A DNA stretch of 64,000 nt from Bacteroidota bacterium (GTDB lineage: Bacteria > Bacteroidota > Bacteroidia > Chitinophagales > Chitinophagaceae). The position numbers and the translations under genes were made by a program. Where the stretch lies: NCBI GenBank assembly GCA_018268055.1, contig JAFDXF010000087.1, positions 1 to 64,000 on the forward strand, in the 5' to 3' direction. Position 1 is the stretch's first letter. Each line of letters starts with the position of its first letter. The notes beneath the pieces were generated by a model. It did not search any database. It was not told the origin of the DNA and saw nothing but the letters and a program-made list of their open reading frames with translations. Shown here in pieces: positions 1 through 7,612 of this stretch.

Positions 1-343
1 ATTAAGTTACATTAAGAAAAAGCCTTAATATTCTTAACTTCTTAATAGTTCAAAAAAAATAACTATTAAAGCATTAAGTTACATTAAGAAAAAGCCTTAA
101 TATTCTTAACTTCTTAATGGTTCAAAAAAAATAACCATTAAAGCATTAAGTTACATTAAGAGTAAGCCTTAAAATTCTTAACTTCTTAATGGTTTCAAAA
201 AAAATAACCATTAAGGCATTAAGTTACATTAAGAGAAAGCCTTAATATTCTTAACTTCTTAATAGTTTAAGAAAAATAATCATTAAGGAATTAAGATACA
301 TTAAGAGAAAGACTTAAAATCCGTAACATCATTAATTATTCAA
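1..343. repeat. 72-bp AT-rich hairpin repeat array, left part
   Basis: Four head-to-tail units lie at 1-72, 73-144, 145-217 and 218-289, then the left part of a fifth at 290-343. Each begins ATTAAG and contains several ATTAAG/CTTAAT inverted motifs. It ends with a hairpin whose arms are TTAATAGTT/AACTATTAA (unit 1) or TTAATGGTT/AACCATTAA (units 2 and 3) around an A-rich loop. The A-to-G and T-to-C changes in opposite arms keep pairing, so the hairpin seems to be maintained. Unit 5 stops in its loop (CAA at 341-343), where a gene follows. The array may extend left of the window. Units are contiguous without unique spacers, so this is not CRISPR. Confidence 0.9.
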
Positions 344-381
344 TTAAATTCTCTACTTTTCATAATATTAAAATTTTGGCT

Positions 382-789
382 ATGTTAACAAAAAAATATG
401 TCACACAACTTTCGTATGAAATTACCGGATTAGCAATTAAGGTACACAAAGTACTTGGCCCCGGATTATTAGAAAGCGTATATGAAAAGTGTCTAAAATA
501 TGAGCTTGAATTAAACGGATTTAATGTGATACAGCAAATGATCGTACCTGTACAATATGAAAATATTGAAATGGATGTTGATTTGCGCTTAGATTTATTA
601 GTAAATGATTGTGTAATCGTAGAGTTAAAAGCAATTGAGAACACTCTACCAGTACATGATGCGCAATTACTAACATATATGAAACTATTAAAAAAACCAC
701 AAGGTCTCTTAATAAATTTTTTCACAGATAATATAACAAAAAGCCTAAAACCATTTGTAAACGAATATTTCAGAAAACTACCAGAATAG
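382..789 (+). CDS. GxxExxY protein (PD-(D/E)XK nuclease-like)
   Basis: A 135-aa soluble protein of the GxxExxY family (Pfam PDDEXK_3 type); no cellular role is known to me. The name motif is G28-L-L-E-S-V-Y34. A plausible PD-(D/E)XK core follows: D71 in a strand, then E81-L-K83 (VELKAIE), and a Q95/Y99 helix (AQLLTYMKL). The first in-frame codon is TTG at 376, but ATG at 382 gives the normal family N-terminus. The stop codon (787-789) directly abuts the right half of the repeat unit that is broken on the gene's left side, so the gene lies inside a repeat loop. Nuclease activity is inference from the fold family; the genetic setting suggests a repeat-associated element. Confidence 0.88.
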   Translation: MLTKKYVTQLSYEITGLAIKVHKVLGPGLLESVYEKCLKYELELNGFNVIQQMIVPVQYENIEMDVDLRLDLLVNDCVIVELKAIENTLPVHDAQLLTYMKLLKKPQGLLINFFTDNITKSLKPFVNEYFRKLPE

Positions 790-923
790 AAAAAATAACC
801 AGTAAGGCATTAAGTCACATTAAGAAAAAAACTTAATATCCTTAACTTCATAATGGTTCAAAAAAAATAACCATTAAGGCATTAAGATAAAAACTTAATA
901 CCCTTAACTTCTTAATGGTTCAA
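790..923. repeat. 72-bp hairpin repeat array, right part
   Basis: Positions 790-808 supply the missing right half of the split unit (loop A-run, then ATAACCAGTAAGGC). They are followed by a full unit at 809-880, with arms TAATGGTT/AACCATTA, and a shortened unit at 881-923. The shortened unit has lost the inner ACATTAAG segment and ends again in the loop. Sequence identity with 1-289 is obvious by eye. The remaining DNA to 1061 has no gene that I can support, only a weak ATGTGAA/TTCACAT inverted repeat near 1013-1036. Confidence 0.88.
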
Positions 924-1052
924 ATCTCCTATACGTCAACAAACTGTTAACATTAACATTTTTTAAATACAAGTTTATGCAAGTTGCACGGTGTTTGAAT
1001 CGTTACTAACAGATGTGAAGAATAAATACTTTCACATACGAACACCAAAATA

Positions 1053-1060
1053 TAAATTTG
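1053..1060 (+). promoter_or_regulatory. Candidate -7 promoter element TAAATTTG
   Basis: Matches the Bacteroidota sigma-A -7 consensus TAnnTTTG exactly, but no clear -33 TTG is seen. It lies only one base before the ATG at 1062. If it is used, transcription would begin just inside that reading frame and the in-frame ATG at 1080 would be the translated start. Confidence 0.35.
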
Positions 1061-1061
1061 T

Positions 1062-1949
1062 ATGAACAATTATTACACAATGGCGATTACCCATGAAGAA
1101 AGAAAGAGAAAATCCGAAGCCGGTATGATTACTTTAGGCTTTATAGGATTTATGCTTCTTTCTATGTTCTTAGTAAAATGGAAAATACCAGTTTTTATAG
1201 AAAGAGCTCCTGAGTCAGTTATTGAAATTGAACTCAATATACCTGACGAACCTGAAACATTGGCCGACGGCGGCGGTGGTGGCGGTAACATTGTACACGC
1301 AGCAGGGAGTCCGGGTATTGCTCCTCATGCGCCAGCTCCTCCAGGACTGCCCGAGGCTTCAAAATCTGTGGTAGATGAAAATGAAACTACAAAGGAAAGC
1401 CCTGCCATACCCAAGGTTGCGGTGGTAAAAAATGATGCAAAAAAAGTGGTCACTTCTTCCACTGTAAAAACTACACCTAAGCCTGTTGAAACTAACCCTG
1501 CCCCTCCAGCTCCTAAAACCGTAATGGGCAAAACAACTTCCGGTACAGGAAAAGGTGGTGGCTCAGCAGATGATTTTGAAAAAAGTGGCGGTAAAGGAAG
1601 TGGTGTAGGTGTTGGTAATGGTAGCGGTGTAGGTGGCGGAAATGGAAGTGGTATTGGTGGCGGAAATGGAAGTGGTACAGGCGGAGGCTCAGGCCCTAAA
1701 GTTTCCAGCGGCGACCGTAAAATTGTACGTTATTACTCTTTTGATGGCGATTTACCCAAAGCTATGATTTATGCAAATATTAGTGTGTCACCTGATGGAA
1801 TTGGAAAGTTTATAAGTATTGCAAAAGGATCTTCCAGCAGCAGTACTGCCTATAAAGATGCTATTGTACGCTATCTGCAAAATATAAAATTTGACAAAAG
1901 CGATCACGAATCAATGGTAACAGTTCAATTTAATTTTAAAGTGGATTAA
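1062..1949 (+). CDS. Glycine-rich TonB-like membrane-anchored protein
   Basis: 295 aa with the layout of a TonB energy transducer: a short cytoplasmic N-terminus, one membrane anchor at about residues 22-40, a long Pro/Lys/Gly-rich periplasmic linker (residues 50-210), and a C-terminal domain of about 75 residues with a TonB-C-like pattern (VRYYSFDGDLPKAMIYANIS, then SPDG, ending in a VQFNFKV strand). No exbB or exbD is adjacent, so it may be an orphan or a structural relative that does not transduce energy. ATG 1080 is an alternative start. A strong terminator follows at 1974. The TonB assignment is moderately sure. Confidence 0.6.
   Translation: MNNYYTMAITHEERKRKSEAGMITLGFIGFMLLSMFLVKWKIPVFIERAPESVIEIELNIPDEPETLADGGGGGGNIVHAAGSPGIAPHAPAPPGLPEASKSVVDENETTKESPAIPKVAVVKNDAKKVVTSSTVKTTPKPVETNPAPPAPKTVMGKTTSGTGKGGGSADDFEKSGGKGSGVGVGNGSGVGGGNGSGIGGGNGSGTGGGSGPKVSSGDRKIVRYYSFDGDLPKAMIYANISVSPDGIGKFISIAKGSSSSSTAYKDAIVRYLQNIKFDKSDHESMVTVQFNFKVD
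1605..1676 (+). repeat. Three 24-bp in-frame repeats coding GGGNGSG-type units
   Basis: Units at 1605-1628, 1629-1652 and 1653-1676. The second and third differ only in the first three bases. They encode the eight-residue pattern VGGGNGSG / IGGGNGSG inside the linker of the TonB-like protein. Exact DNA-level repetition suggests recent slippage and variable linker length between strains. Confidence 0.8.
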
Positions 1950-1973
1950 TTTTTTTAATACGGACGGAAGATT

Positions 1974-2013
1974 AGGGTGTCAGTGAATTTTCCTGACACC
2001 CTTTCTTATTTTT
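1974..2013 (+). terminator. Intrinsic terminator after the TonB-like gene
   Basis: Perfect 10-bp stem AGGGTGTCAG (1974-1983) / CTGACACCCT (1993-2002) with a 9-nt loop, followed by the T-rich run TTCTTATTTTT. Confidence 0.88.
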
Positions 2014-2014
2014 G
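2007..2014 (+). promoter_or_regulatory. Candidate folC -7 element TATTTTTG
   Basis: Matches TAnnTTTG and ends six bases before the folC ATG, which would give an essentially leaderless transcript. It overlaps the T-tract of the preceding terminator, so the match could be partly fortuitous. Confidence 0.4.
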
Positions 2015-2020
2015 CATACA

Positions 2021-3331
2021 ATGAATTATTTTGAAACTATAGATTTCTTATTTACCAAATTGCCGATGTTTAGTCGCCAAGGGGCAGCCGCTTACAAGAA
2101 AGATTTAACTAACACTATTGCATTATTAAATACGTTGGATAATCCTCAGAATAACTTTAAATGTATTCACATCGCCGGTACTAATGGTAAAGGCTCTGTA
2201 AGTCATTTATTGGCATCTATTTTTCAACAAGCCGGATACAAAACCGGTCTTTATACTTCGCCGCACTTAAAAGATTTCAGAGAGCGTATAAAAGTGAATG
2301 GTGAAATGGTGAGTGAAGCATTTGTTATTGACTTCACTAAAAAAATTAAAGATCAAATAGAAAAAATAGAGCCGAGTTTTTTTGAAATAACAGTAGCTAT
2401 GGCTTTTCGATATTTTGCAGTTCAAAAAGTAGATATTGCTATTGTGGAAACAGGACTCGGTGGCAGATTAGACAGTACAAACATTATTTTACCTGAGTTA
2501 TCTATCATTACTAATATTGGTTTAGATCATGTCAGTATATTAGGTAATACTCTTGAGCAAATTGCTCAAGAAAAAGCAGGTATCATAAAAAATAATACAC
2601 CTGTGGTAATTGGTGAAGTAACCAAAGAAACTGAACCTGCATTCACAAAAATTGCTGAAGAGAAAAATGCACCACTATCTATCGCTTCTCATAAATGGCA
2701 ATCGGTGAATTGGGAATGGAAGCAGAATGAGTTGATGATTGAAGTCGCACATCTCACAAACAACGAGCATAAAATTGTTCATCTCGACCTTACCGGTATT
2801 TATCAAACAAAAAATATATTAACTGTTTTAGAATCGATTACACAGTTAAGACATAAAGGATGGAAAATTTCAGACGAAGCTTTACATAATGGAATCAATC
2901 ATTGTAAAAAGATAACAGGACTTCATGGCCGTTGGGAAACATTACATCATTCGCCTTTGATTGTTGCTGACGTGGCGCATAATGAAGATGGGATGCGGCA
3001 ACTATTAGAACAAATTGAAATAACAGAGTATAAAAGCCTGCATATAGTATTAGGAATGGTGAAAGACAAAGACATTGATGCTGTTCTTCGTCTGCTTCCA
3101 CAATCTGCTCACTATTATTTCACCAAAGCAGCTATTCCTCGTGCAATGCACGAAAACGAATTAGAATCCAAAGCAGAATCTTTTAATTTAAAAGGGAAAA
3201 CATTTGAAAATGTAAACCTTGCGATCAATGTTGCTCGTTCTAATGCATCATCCGATGACTTAATTGTAATCTGCGGAAGTATTTTTTTAGTAGGAGAAAT
3301 TGACGAAGCATTACTTGCGAAAAAAATCTAA
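2021..3331 (+). CDS. folC: Bifunctional folylpolyglutamate / dihydrofolate synthase
   Basis: 436 aa, Mur-ligase fold. The enzyme adds glutamate to dihydropteroate and folates using ATP, in the cytoplasm. The P-loop is G53-T-N-G-K-G-S59 (HIAGTNGKGSVSH). The folate-loop region TGLYTSPHLKDFRERI and the second motif VETGLGGRLDSTN are typical, and the C-terminal lobe carries VADVAHNEDG. An in-frame TTG lies at 2012, but the ATG at 2021 fits the family N-terminus (MNYFETIDFL). The stop overlaps the convergent Nudix gene by four bases (CTAA). Confidence 0.95.
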   Translation: MNYFETIDFLFTKLPMFSRQGAAAYKKDLTNTIALLNTLDNPQNNFKCIHIAGTNGKGSVSHLLASIFQQAGYKTGLYTSPHLKDFRERIKVNGEMVSEAFVIDFTKKIKDQIEKIEPSFFEITVAMAFRYFAVQKVDIAIVETGLGGRLDSTNIILPELSIITNIGLDHVSILGNTLEQIAQEKAGIIKNNTPVVIGEVTKETEPAFTKIAEEKNAPLSIASHKWQSVNWEWKQNELMIEVAHLTNNEHKIVHLDLTGIYQTKNILTVLESITQLRHKGWKISDEALHNGINHCKKITGLHGRWETLHHSPLIVADVAHNEDGMRQLLEQIEITEYKSLHIVLGMVKDKDIDAVLRLLPQSAHYYFTKAAIPRAMHENELESKAESFNLKGKTFENVNLAINVARSNASSDDLIVICGSIFLVGEIDEALLAKKI

Positions 3332-3876
3332 TACTTCAACGCTCCCAGTCTTTCCAATGCGTACAAAATACAACTTACGTGCATGGCTTGAATGATTTTA
3401 TTTTCCCGAAGTAATTGTTTTAACTCATCTATTGACATCAATACGATTTCAATTTCTTCACCAGGATCAAGGTGCTGATCGGAAACCTTTTTCCCGCCTT
3501 GAGCCAGATACATGTGCAATACATTACTATTTGTAGAAGTGTTGGGCGAAATTTTCCCTAAGTATTCAAAAGTAGAAAATTGGTATCCGGTCTCTTCCAA
3601 CAACTCTCTGATAATAGCTGCTTCATTATTCTTATCCGTATCATCCACACAGCCTCCCGGAATTTCAATACCTATTTCACCATAAGCATGACGATATTGC
3701 TTTACCATCACAGCTTTACCATCTTTTGTCAATGCTAATGCTGCCACCCAAGTTGAGAAATCATATACATAATATGGATCTATAATTTTCCCAGAAGGTG
3801 TTTCGCACTTTTCCTTTCTTACTTTGAACCAGCGATCGTTAAAAAGATATTCTGAAGTAAGCACTTTCCATTTCAT
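3328..3876 (-). CDS. Nudix hydrolase, ADP-sugar pyrophosphatase-like
   Basis: 182 aa. It probably hydrolyses an ADP-ribose-like or other nucleoside diphosphate substrate. The Nudix box sits at residues 75-98 and ends R90-E-L-L-E-E-T-G-Y98, with the metal-binding E94 and E95. Between Gly75 and Arg90 there are 14 residues instead of the canonical 13, and the first box glutamate is not in register, as in some ADPRase-like members. It is the last gene of a leftward operon (fbp, ABC ATPase, FKBP, Nudix; gaps 25, 2 and 26 nt). Substrate not determinable from sequence. Confidence 0.88.
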   Translation of the reverse strand: MKWKVLTSEYLFNDRWFKVRKEKCETPSGKIIDPYYVYDFSTWVAALALTKDGKAVMVKQYRHAYGEIGIEIPGGCVDDTDKNNEAAIIRELLEETGYQFSTFEYLGKISPNTSTNSNVLHMYLAQGGKKVSDQHLDPGEEIEIVLMSIDELKQLLRENKIIQAMHVSCILYALERLGALKY

Positions 3877-3902
3877 AAAATAAAATATTATAGTAGTAAA
3901 CT

Positions 3903-4340
3903 TTATTTTACCACTTCCAACAATTCCACTTCAAATACCAAAGTAGCACCGCCTGGTATATCGCTTCCTGCTCCTCTATCGCCATAAGCCAAATCTGATG
4001 GAATCCATAAGCGCCAATGACTGCCTTCTTTCATCATCGGCAATGCCACCTGCCAACCTTTGATTAAAGCACGTAGTGGTGCAGTAAATGGCTGACCACG
4101 TTTGAATGAGTTGTCAAATTCTTTCCCATCCAATAAAGTCCCTTTGTAATGTGCTTTCACACTTTCAGTTACCAACGGCATAGCACCCGTGCCTTCTTTG
4201 ATTATTTCGTATTGAATACCGCCTGGTAATTCTTTCACGCCGGGCTTACTAATATTCTCTGTCATAAAAGCTGCTCCCGCAGATTTTTGCATTTCAATTT
4301 TTCCGTTCATAAACTCTTTTAATTTATTTTGTATGCTCAT
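3903..4340 (-). CDS. FKBP-type peptidyl-prolyl cis-trans isomerase
   Basis: 145 aa. The FKBP domain occupies about residues 45-144, with the usual landmarks: VKAHYKGTLLDGKEFDNSF, the P-F region, LIKGWQVALPMMKEGSHWRL, PSDLAYGDRG, and the final ATLVFEVELL strand. The N-terminal helix resembles the short dimerisation helix of FklB/Mip relatives. No signal peptide is visible, so it is likely cytoplasmic and catalyses prolyl isomerisation during folding. The stop of the upstream ABC gene is only two bases away, which points to translational coupling. Confidence 0.93.
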   Translation of the reverse strand: MSIQNKLKEFMNGKIEMQKSAGAAFMTENISKPGVKELPGGIQYEIIKEGTGAMPLVTESVKAHYKGTLLDGKEFDNSFKRGQPFTAPLRALIKGWQVALPMMKEGSHWRLWIPSDLAYGDRGAGSDIPGGATLVFEVELLEVVK

Positions 4341-4342
4341 AA

Positions 4343-5104
4343 TTATTCTTCTCTTAAAGTATGACCTGTAAGGTTAATGAATACATCTTCCAAGTTGGCT
4401 AATTTTACTTGTTTCGGTCGTTCAAACCCTGATGCTACAAGATTATCAATTAATTTATCGGGTGTATCTAATGCTATAATTTTTCCTGAATCTATAATCG
4501 CTACTCTGTCGCAGAGGTATTCTGCTTCATCCATATAGTGTGTGGTGATGATTACCGTTGTGCCTTTTGCTCTGATATTTTTTATCAGCTCCCAAAGACT
4601 TCTTCTTGCCTGAGGATCTAAGCCGGTAGTTGGTTCATCCAAAAATATCACTCTTGGGTTATTGATCAGTGTGGTAGCTACCGAAAATCGTTGCTTCTGT
4701 CCGCCACTCAACTCCTTCACTTTTGCTTTTGCCTTCTCTTTCAGGTTTACTGTTTCCAATAGCTCCATCGGATCTACCTTGCGATTATACAAACCGCAAA
4801 ACAGTTCTATCAATTGTACTAAGTTTAACCCGGGATAATAACCACTGCTCTGCAACTGAACTCCAATTATTTTTTTAATCTCATTTGGATCTTTATCTAA
4901 ATTTAACCCATCTACTATTACAGTTCCACTTGTTTTGTTGCGTAGCGTTTCTATAATTTCTAATGTGGTTGATTTGCCTGCACCATTCGGCCCCAGCAAA
5001 CCAAATATTTCTCCTTCATTTACATCAAAAGAAATTCCTTTTACAGCTTGAAAATTACCATAATTTTTTACAAGATCTTTAACCGAAATAATGGGTTGAC
5101 TCAT
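4343..5104 (-). CDS. ABC transporter ATP-binding protein
   Basis: 253 aa nucleotide-binding subunit. Walker A G38-P-N-G-A-G-K-S45, Q-loop near VQLQSS, signature L132-S-G-G-Q136, Walker B VIFLDEP (152-158), and the switch histidine in TVIITTHYMDEAE. The sequence type is that of drug/Na+ exporter ATPases (CcmA/NatA-like). No permease gene is adjacent or elsewhere in the window, so its membrane partner must be encoded elsewhere. An AAGGA sequence lies about eight bases before the ATG. It sits in the fbp operon. Confidence 0.93.
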   Translation of the reverse strand: MSQPIISVKDLVKNYGNFQAVKGISFDVNEGEIFGLLGPNGAGKSTTLEIIETLRNKTSGTVIVDGLNLDKDPNEIKKIIGVQLQSSGYYPGLNLVQLIELFCGLYNRKVDPMELLETVNLKEKAKAKVKELSGGQKQRFSVATTLINNPRVIFLDEPTTGLDPQARRSLWELIKNIRAKGTTVIITTHYMDEAEYLCDRVAIIDSGKIIALDTPDKLIDNLVASGFERPKQVKLANLEDVFINLTGHTLREE

Positions 5105-5129
5105 ATAAAATTCCTTTTAAAAAAATAGA

Positions 5130-6140
5130 TTATGCATTCAAATATGTTTCCAGTTCATCCATCATTAATTTACTACCTATATACAAAGGTGTTCTTTGAT
5201 GCAGTTCTGTCGGCTCAATATCCAAAATACGTGTTTTACCATTAGTAGCTCTGCCGCCGGCAACCGACATGATGAATGCAAACGGATTACATTCATACAA
5301 CAGTCTGAGTTTTCCATTTGGCTTATCCGTTGTGCCCGGATACATAAATATGCCGCCTTTAATCAGATTGCGATGCACATCACTCACCATACTACCAATG
5401 TATCTTTGTGTGTATGGACCGCCATTCGCTTTTGTTTTATGCTGACATTCGTTAATATAGTTTCTCACTTTTTCTTCATACTGAAAAAAATTTCCGTGAT
5501 TCACAGAATAAATTTTTCCTTTCTCGGGGCATTTTATATCCGGATGACTTAGCGTCCATTCGCCGATAGATGGGTCTAAAGTAAATCCTTGTACTCCTCT
5601 CCTTGTAGCATACACGAGCATCGTAGATGAACCGTAAACAATATATCCTGCCGCCACTTGTTTATTTCCTGCTTGCAGAAAATCTTCTTTAGTTACAACA
5701 GTTCCTATCGGTGTTTTCCTTTTATACACACCAAAGATTGTTCCAATAGAAACGTTCACATCAATATTGCTACTACCATCCAGCGGGTCAAACACACATA
5801 CGTATTTTGAATTGTTACTCTTCACATCGTCAAACGGTACATAATCATCCAACTCCTCACTCGCAATGCCCGCACATGCAATACCGTGACTGAGTACACC
5901 GGTGAACTGTTCATTGGCAAACACATCCAATTTTTTAACTTCTTCACCCTGTACATTCACAGTGCCCACATCGCCAAGAATATCCACTAATCCAGCTTTA
6001 TTCACCTCCGTATTTACTCTTTTGGCAGCAAGGCCAATGTTACGCAATAGGTGTGATAACTCGCCGGTAGCATTGGGCACATCTCGTAACTGCTGAATGG
6101 TAAATTCATCCAATGTTTGCACTTTCCGATTAACCGCCAT
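5130..6140 (-). CDS. fbp: Class I fructose-1,6-bisphosphatase
   Basis: 336 aa, usual length. It catalyses the gluconeogenic dephosphorylation of fructose-1,6-bisphosphate. The metal and phosphate site is D118-P-L-D121-G-S-S (VCVFDPLDGSSNIDVNVSIG), preceded by the Glu pair in ASEELDDYVPF. The substrate loop YIGSMVSDVHRNLIKGGIFM and the LLYECNPFAFIM strand are also present. It is first in a four-gene leftward operon. A -7 element at 6162-6169 gives a 5' leader of roughly 15-20 nt. Confidence 0.96.
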   Translation of the reverse strand: MAVNRKVQTLDEFTIQQLRDVPNATGELSHLLRNIGLAAKRVNTEVNKAGLVDILGDVGTVNVQGEEVKKLDVFANEQFTGVLSHGIACAGIASEELDDYVPFDDVKSNNSKYVCVFDPLDGSSNIDVNVSIGTIFGVYKRKTPIGTVVTKEDFLQAGNKQVAAGYIVYGSSTMLVYATRRGVQGFTLDPSIGEWTLSHPDIKCPEKGKIYSVNHGNFFQYEEKVRNYINECQHKTKANGGPYTQRYIGSMVSDVHRNLIKGGIFMYPGTTDKPNGKLRLLYECNPFAFIMSVAGGRATNGKTRILDIEPTELHQRTPLYIGSKLMMDELETYLNA

Positions 6141-6161
6141 AGCTTATTGATTTAGGTTAAA

Positions 6162-6169
6162 CAAAAATA
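6162..6169 (-). promoter_or_regulatory. Candidate fbp operon -7 element TATTTTTG
   Basis: The reverse strand reads TATTTTTG, an exact TAnnTTTG match ending 21 nt before the fbp ATG. No convincing -33 TTG was found at the expected distance. Confidence 0.5.
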
Positions 6170-6345
6170 AGGCAAAGCGGGAACGTTCTAAGTTTTCAAG
6201 TAAATTAAAATATTTTAATATGACTAAATAAGTTACACTTCTTTTTATTGAACTCAGTCCTGAATAATATTATCCTTTTTAAAGTTACGATATAAATTTT
6301 ATCCCGATTTTTGCATTCCGAAAATAAGCATCATTGCTACAGAAA

Positions 6346-7608
6346 ATGAGGGTATTCAAATTTGGCGGAGCTTCCGTAAACAGTGTTGAGCGAATTAAAA
6401 ATCTTGCCGATATTTTAGCGCAATACAAACAGGAGAAAATCTTAGTTGTAATCTCTGCAATGGGCAAAATGACCAATGCATTGGAAAAAGTAGTTACTGC
6501 TTTTTTTAACCATAAGAACGAAGAAGCACTTTCATTATTTAATGCAATCAAAGAACAACATCTGGGAACGGCGAAAGAATTATTTTCGGAAAACTATGAG
6601 CGTTGTGCTCAGCAATTAAACGATTTTTTTACAGAGATTGAATGGCTCTTGCATGATAAACCTATTAAGAGCTACGATTATTACTACGATCAAATCGTAT
6701 GTGCTGGCGAATTATTTTCTACCTGTATCATTAGCCATTACCTCATTGAAAAAAAAATAATTAATAAATGGGTTGACGTGCGGGATATTATTAGAACAGA
6801 TGATAATTTTCGTGATGCATCAGTTGATTGGGATTTTACTTTAGCAAGAATAAAAGCCGAAATAATTCCTCTATTTAACAAGTTTGATATTGTAATAACA
6901 CAAGGTTTTATTGGCGCTACAGATGAGAATGAAAGCACAACGCTGGGTAGAGAAGGAAGCGATTACACCGCAGCCGTATTTGCTAATATGCTGGATGCCG
7001 AAACTCAAACAATCTGGAAAGATGTGGAAAGTGTAATGAATGCAGACCCCAAACAATTTCCGGAAGCAATTTCTATTCCTGAGTTGAATTATAAAGAAGT
7101 GATTGAAATGGCTTACTATGGCGCACAGGTCATTCACCCAAAGACAATTAAGCCGCTTCAAAATAAAAATATCCCTTTGTATGTTAAGAGTTTCATCAAC
7201 CCTACTCTACCCGGAACAATCATTCACAATCAAATAGTTCGTTCTTTACCTTCAATTATTGTGCTTAAAGAAAATCAAGTAATGATTGAAGCTAATTCTA
7301 AAGATTTTTCTTTTATTGGCGAACAGCATATTGGCCATCTTTACCACTTATTTGAACAACTACATTTAAAACCTAACCTTACACAAAACGGAGCCATCAG
7401 TTTTGTTGGTGTATTTGATGACATCAAAGAGAAGATTGATAAATTAGCATCAACCGCATCTGAAAATTTGGATGTGCATATTGAAAAAGGATTGTCTTTA
7501 CTAACTATTCGTCATTATACGAATGACCTCTTTAAAAAATTAACTGAGAAAAAAAACATTATATTAAAACAACAAACACAGGAAACCATTCAGGTGTTGA
7601 TGCGCTAA
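6346..7608 (+). CDS. lysC: Aspartate kinase
   Basis: 420 aa monofunctional aspartokinase, the first step of the lysine, threonine, methionine and diaminopimelate pathways. It opens with the ATP-site motif KFGGASV (5-11). The kinase core ends with TTLGREGSDYTAAVFANML and the IWKDVESVMNADPK motif. Residues after about 300 form the regulatory ACT-like region. An in-frame TTG exists at 6334, but ATG 6346 gives the canonical N-terminus. A near-consensus -7 (GATTTTTG, 6306-6313) lies upstream. It converges with the next gene with a 4-nt gap. Confidence 0.94.
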   Translation: MRVFKFGGASVNSVERIKNLADILAQYKQEKILVVISAMGKMTNALEKVVTAFFNHKNEEALSLFNAIKEQHLGTAKELFSENYERCAQQLNDFFTEIEWLLHDKPIKSYDYYYDQIVCAGELFSTCIISHYLIEKKIINKWVDVRDIIRTDDNFRDASVDWDFTLARIKAEIIPLFNKFDIVITQGFIGATDENESTTLGREGSDYTAAVFANMLDAETQTIWKDVESVMNADPKQFPEAISIPELNYKEVIEMAYYGAQVIHPKTIKPLQNKNIPLYVKSFINPTLPGTIIHNQIVRSLPSIIVLKENQVMIEANSKDFSFIGEQHIGHLYHLFEQLHLKPNLTQNGAISFVGVFDDIKEKIDKLASTASENLDVHIEKGLSLLTIRHYTNDLFKKLTEKKNIILKQQTQETIQVLMR

Positions 7609-7612
7609 TTAT

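Noticed and set aside
360..725. Reverse-strand reading frame opposite the GxxExxY gene
   Set aside because: Shadow of a gene with clear family motifs on the forward strand.
1..923. CRISPR array or ordinary satellite
   Set aside because: Units are contiguous with no unique spacers and no cas genes, so it is not CRISPR. The conserved hairpin and the split unit make a plain satellite less likely.
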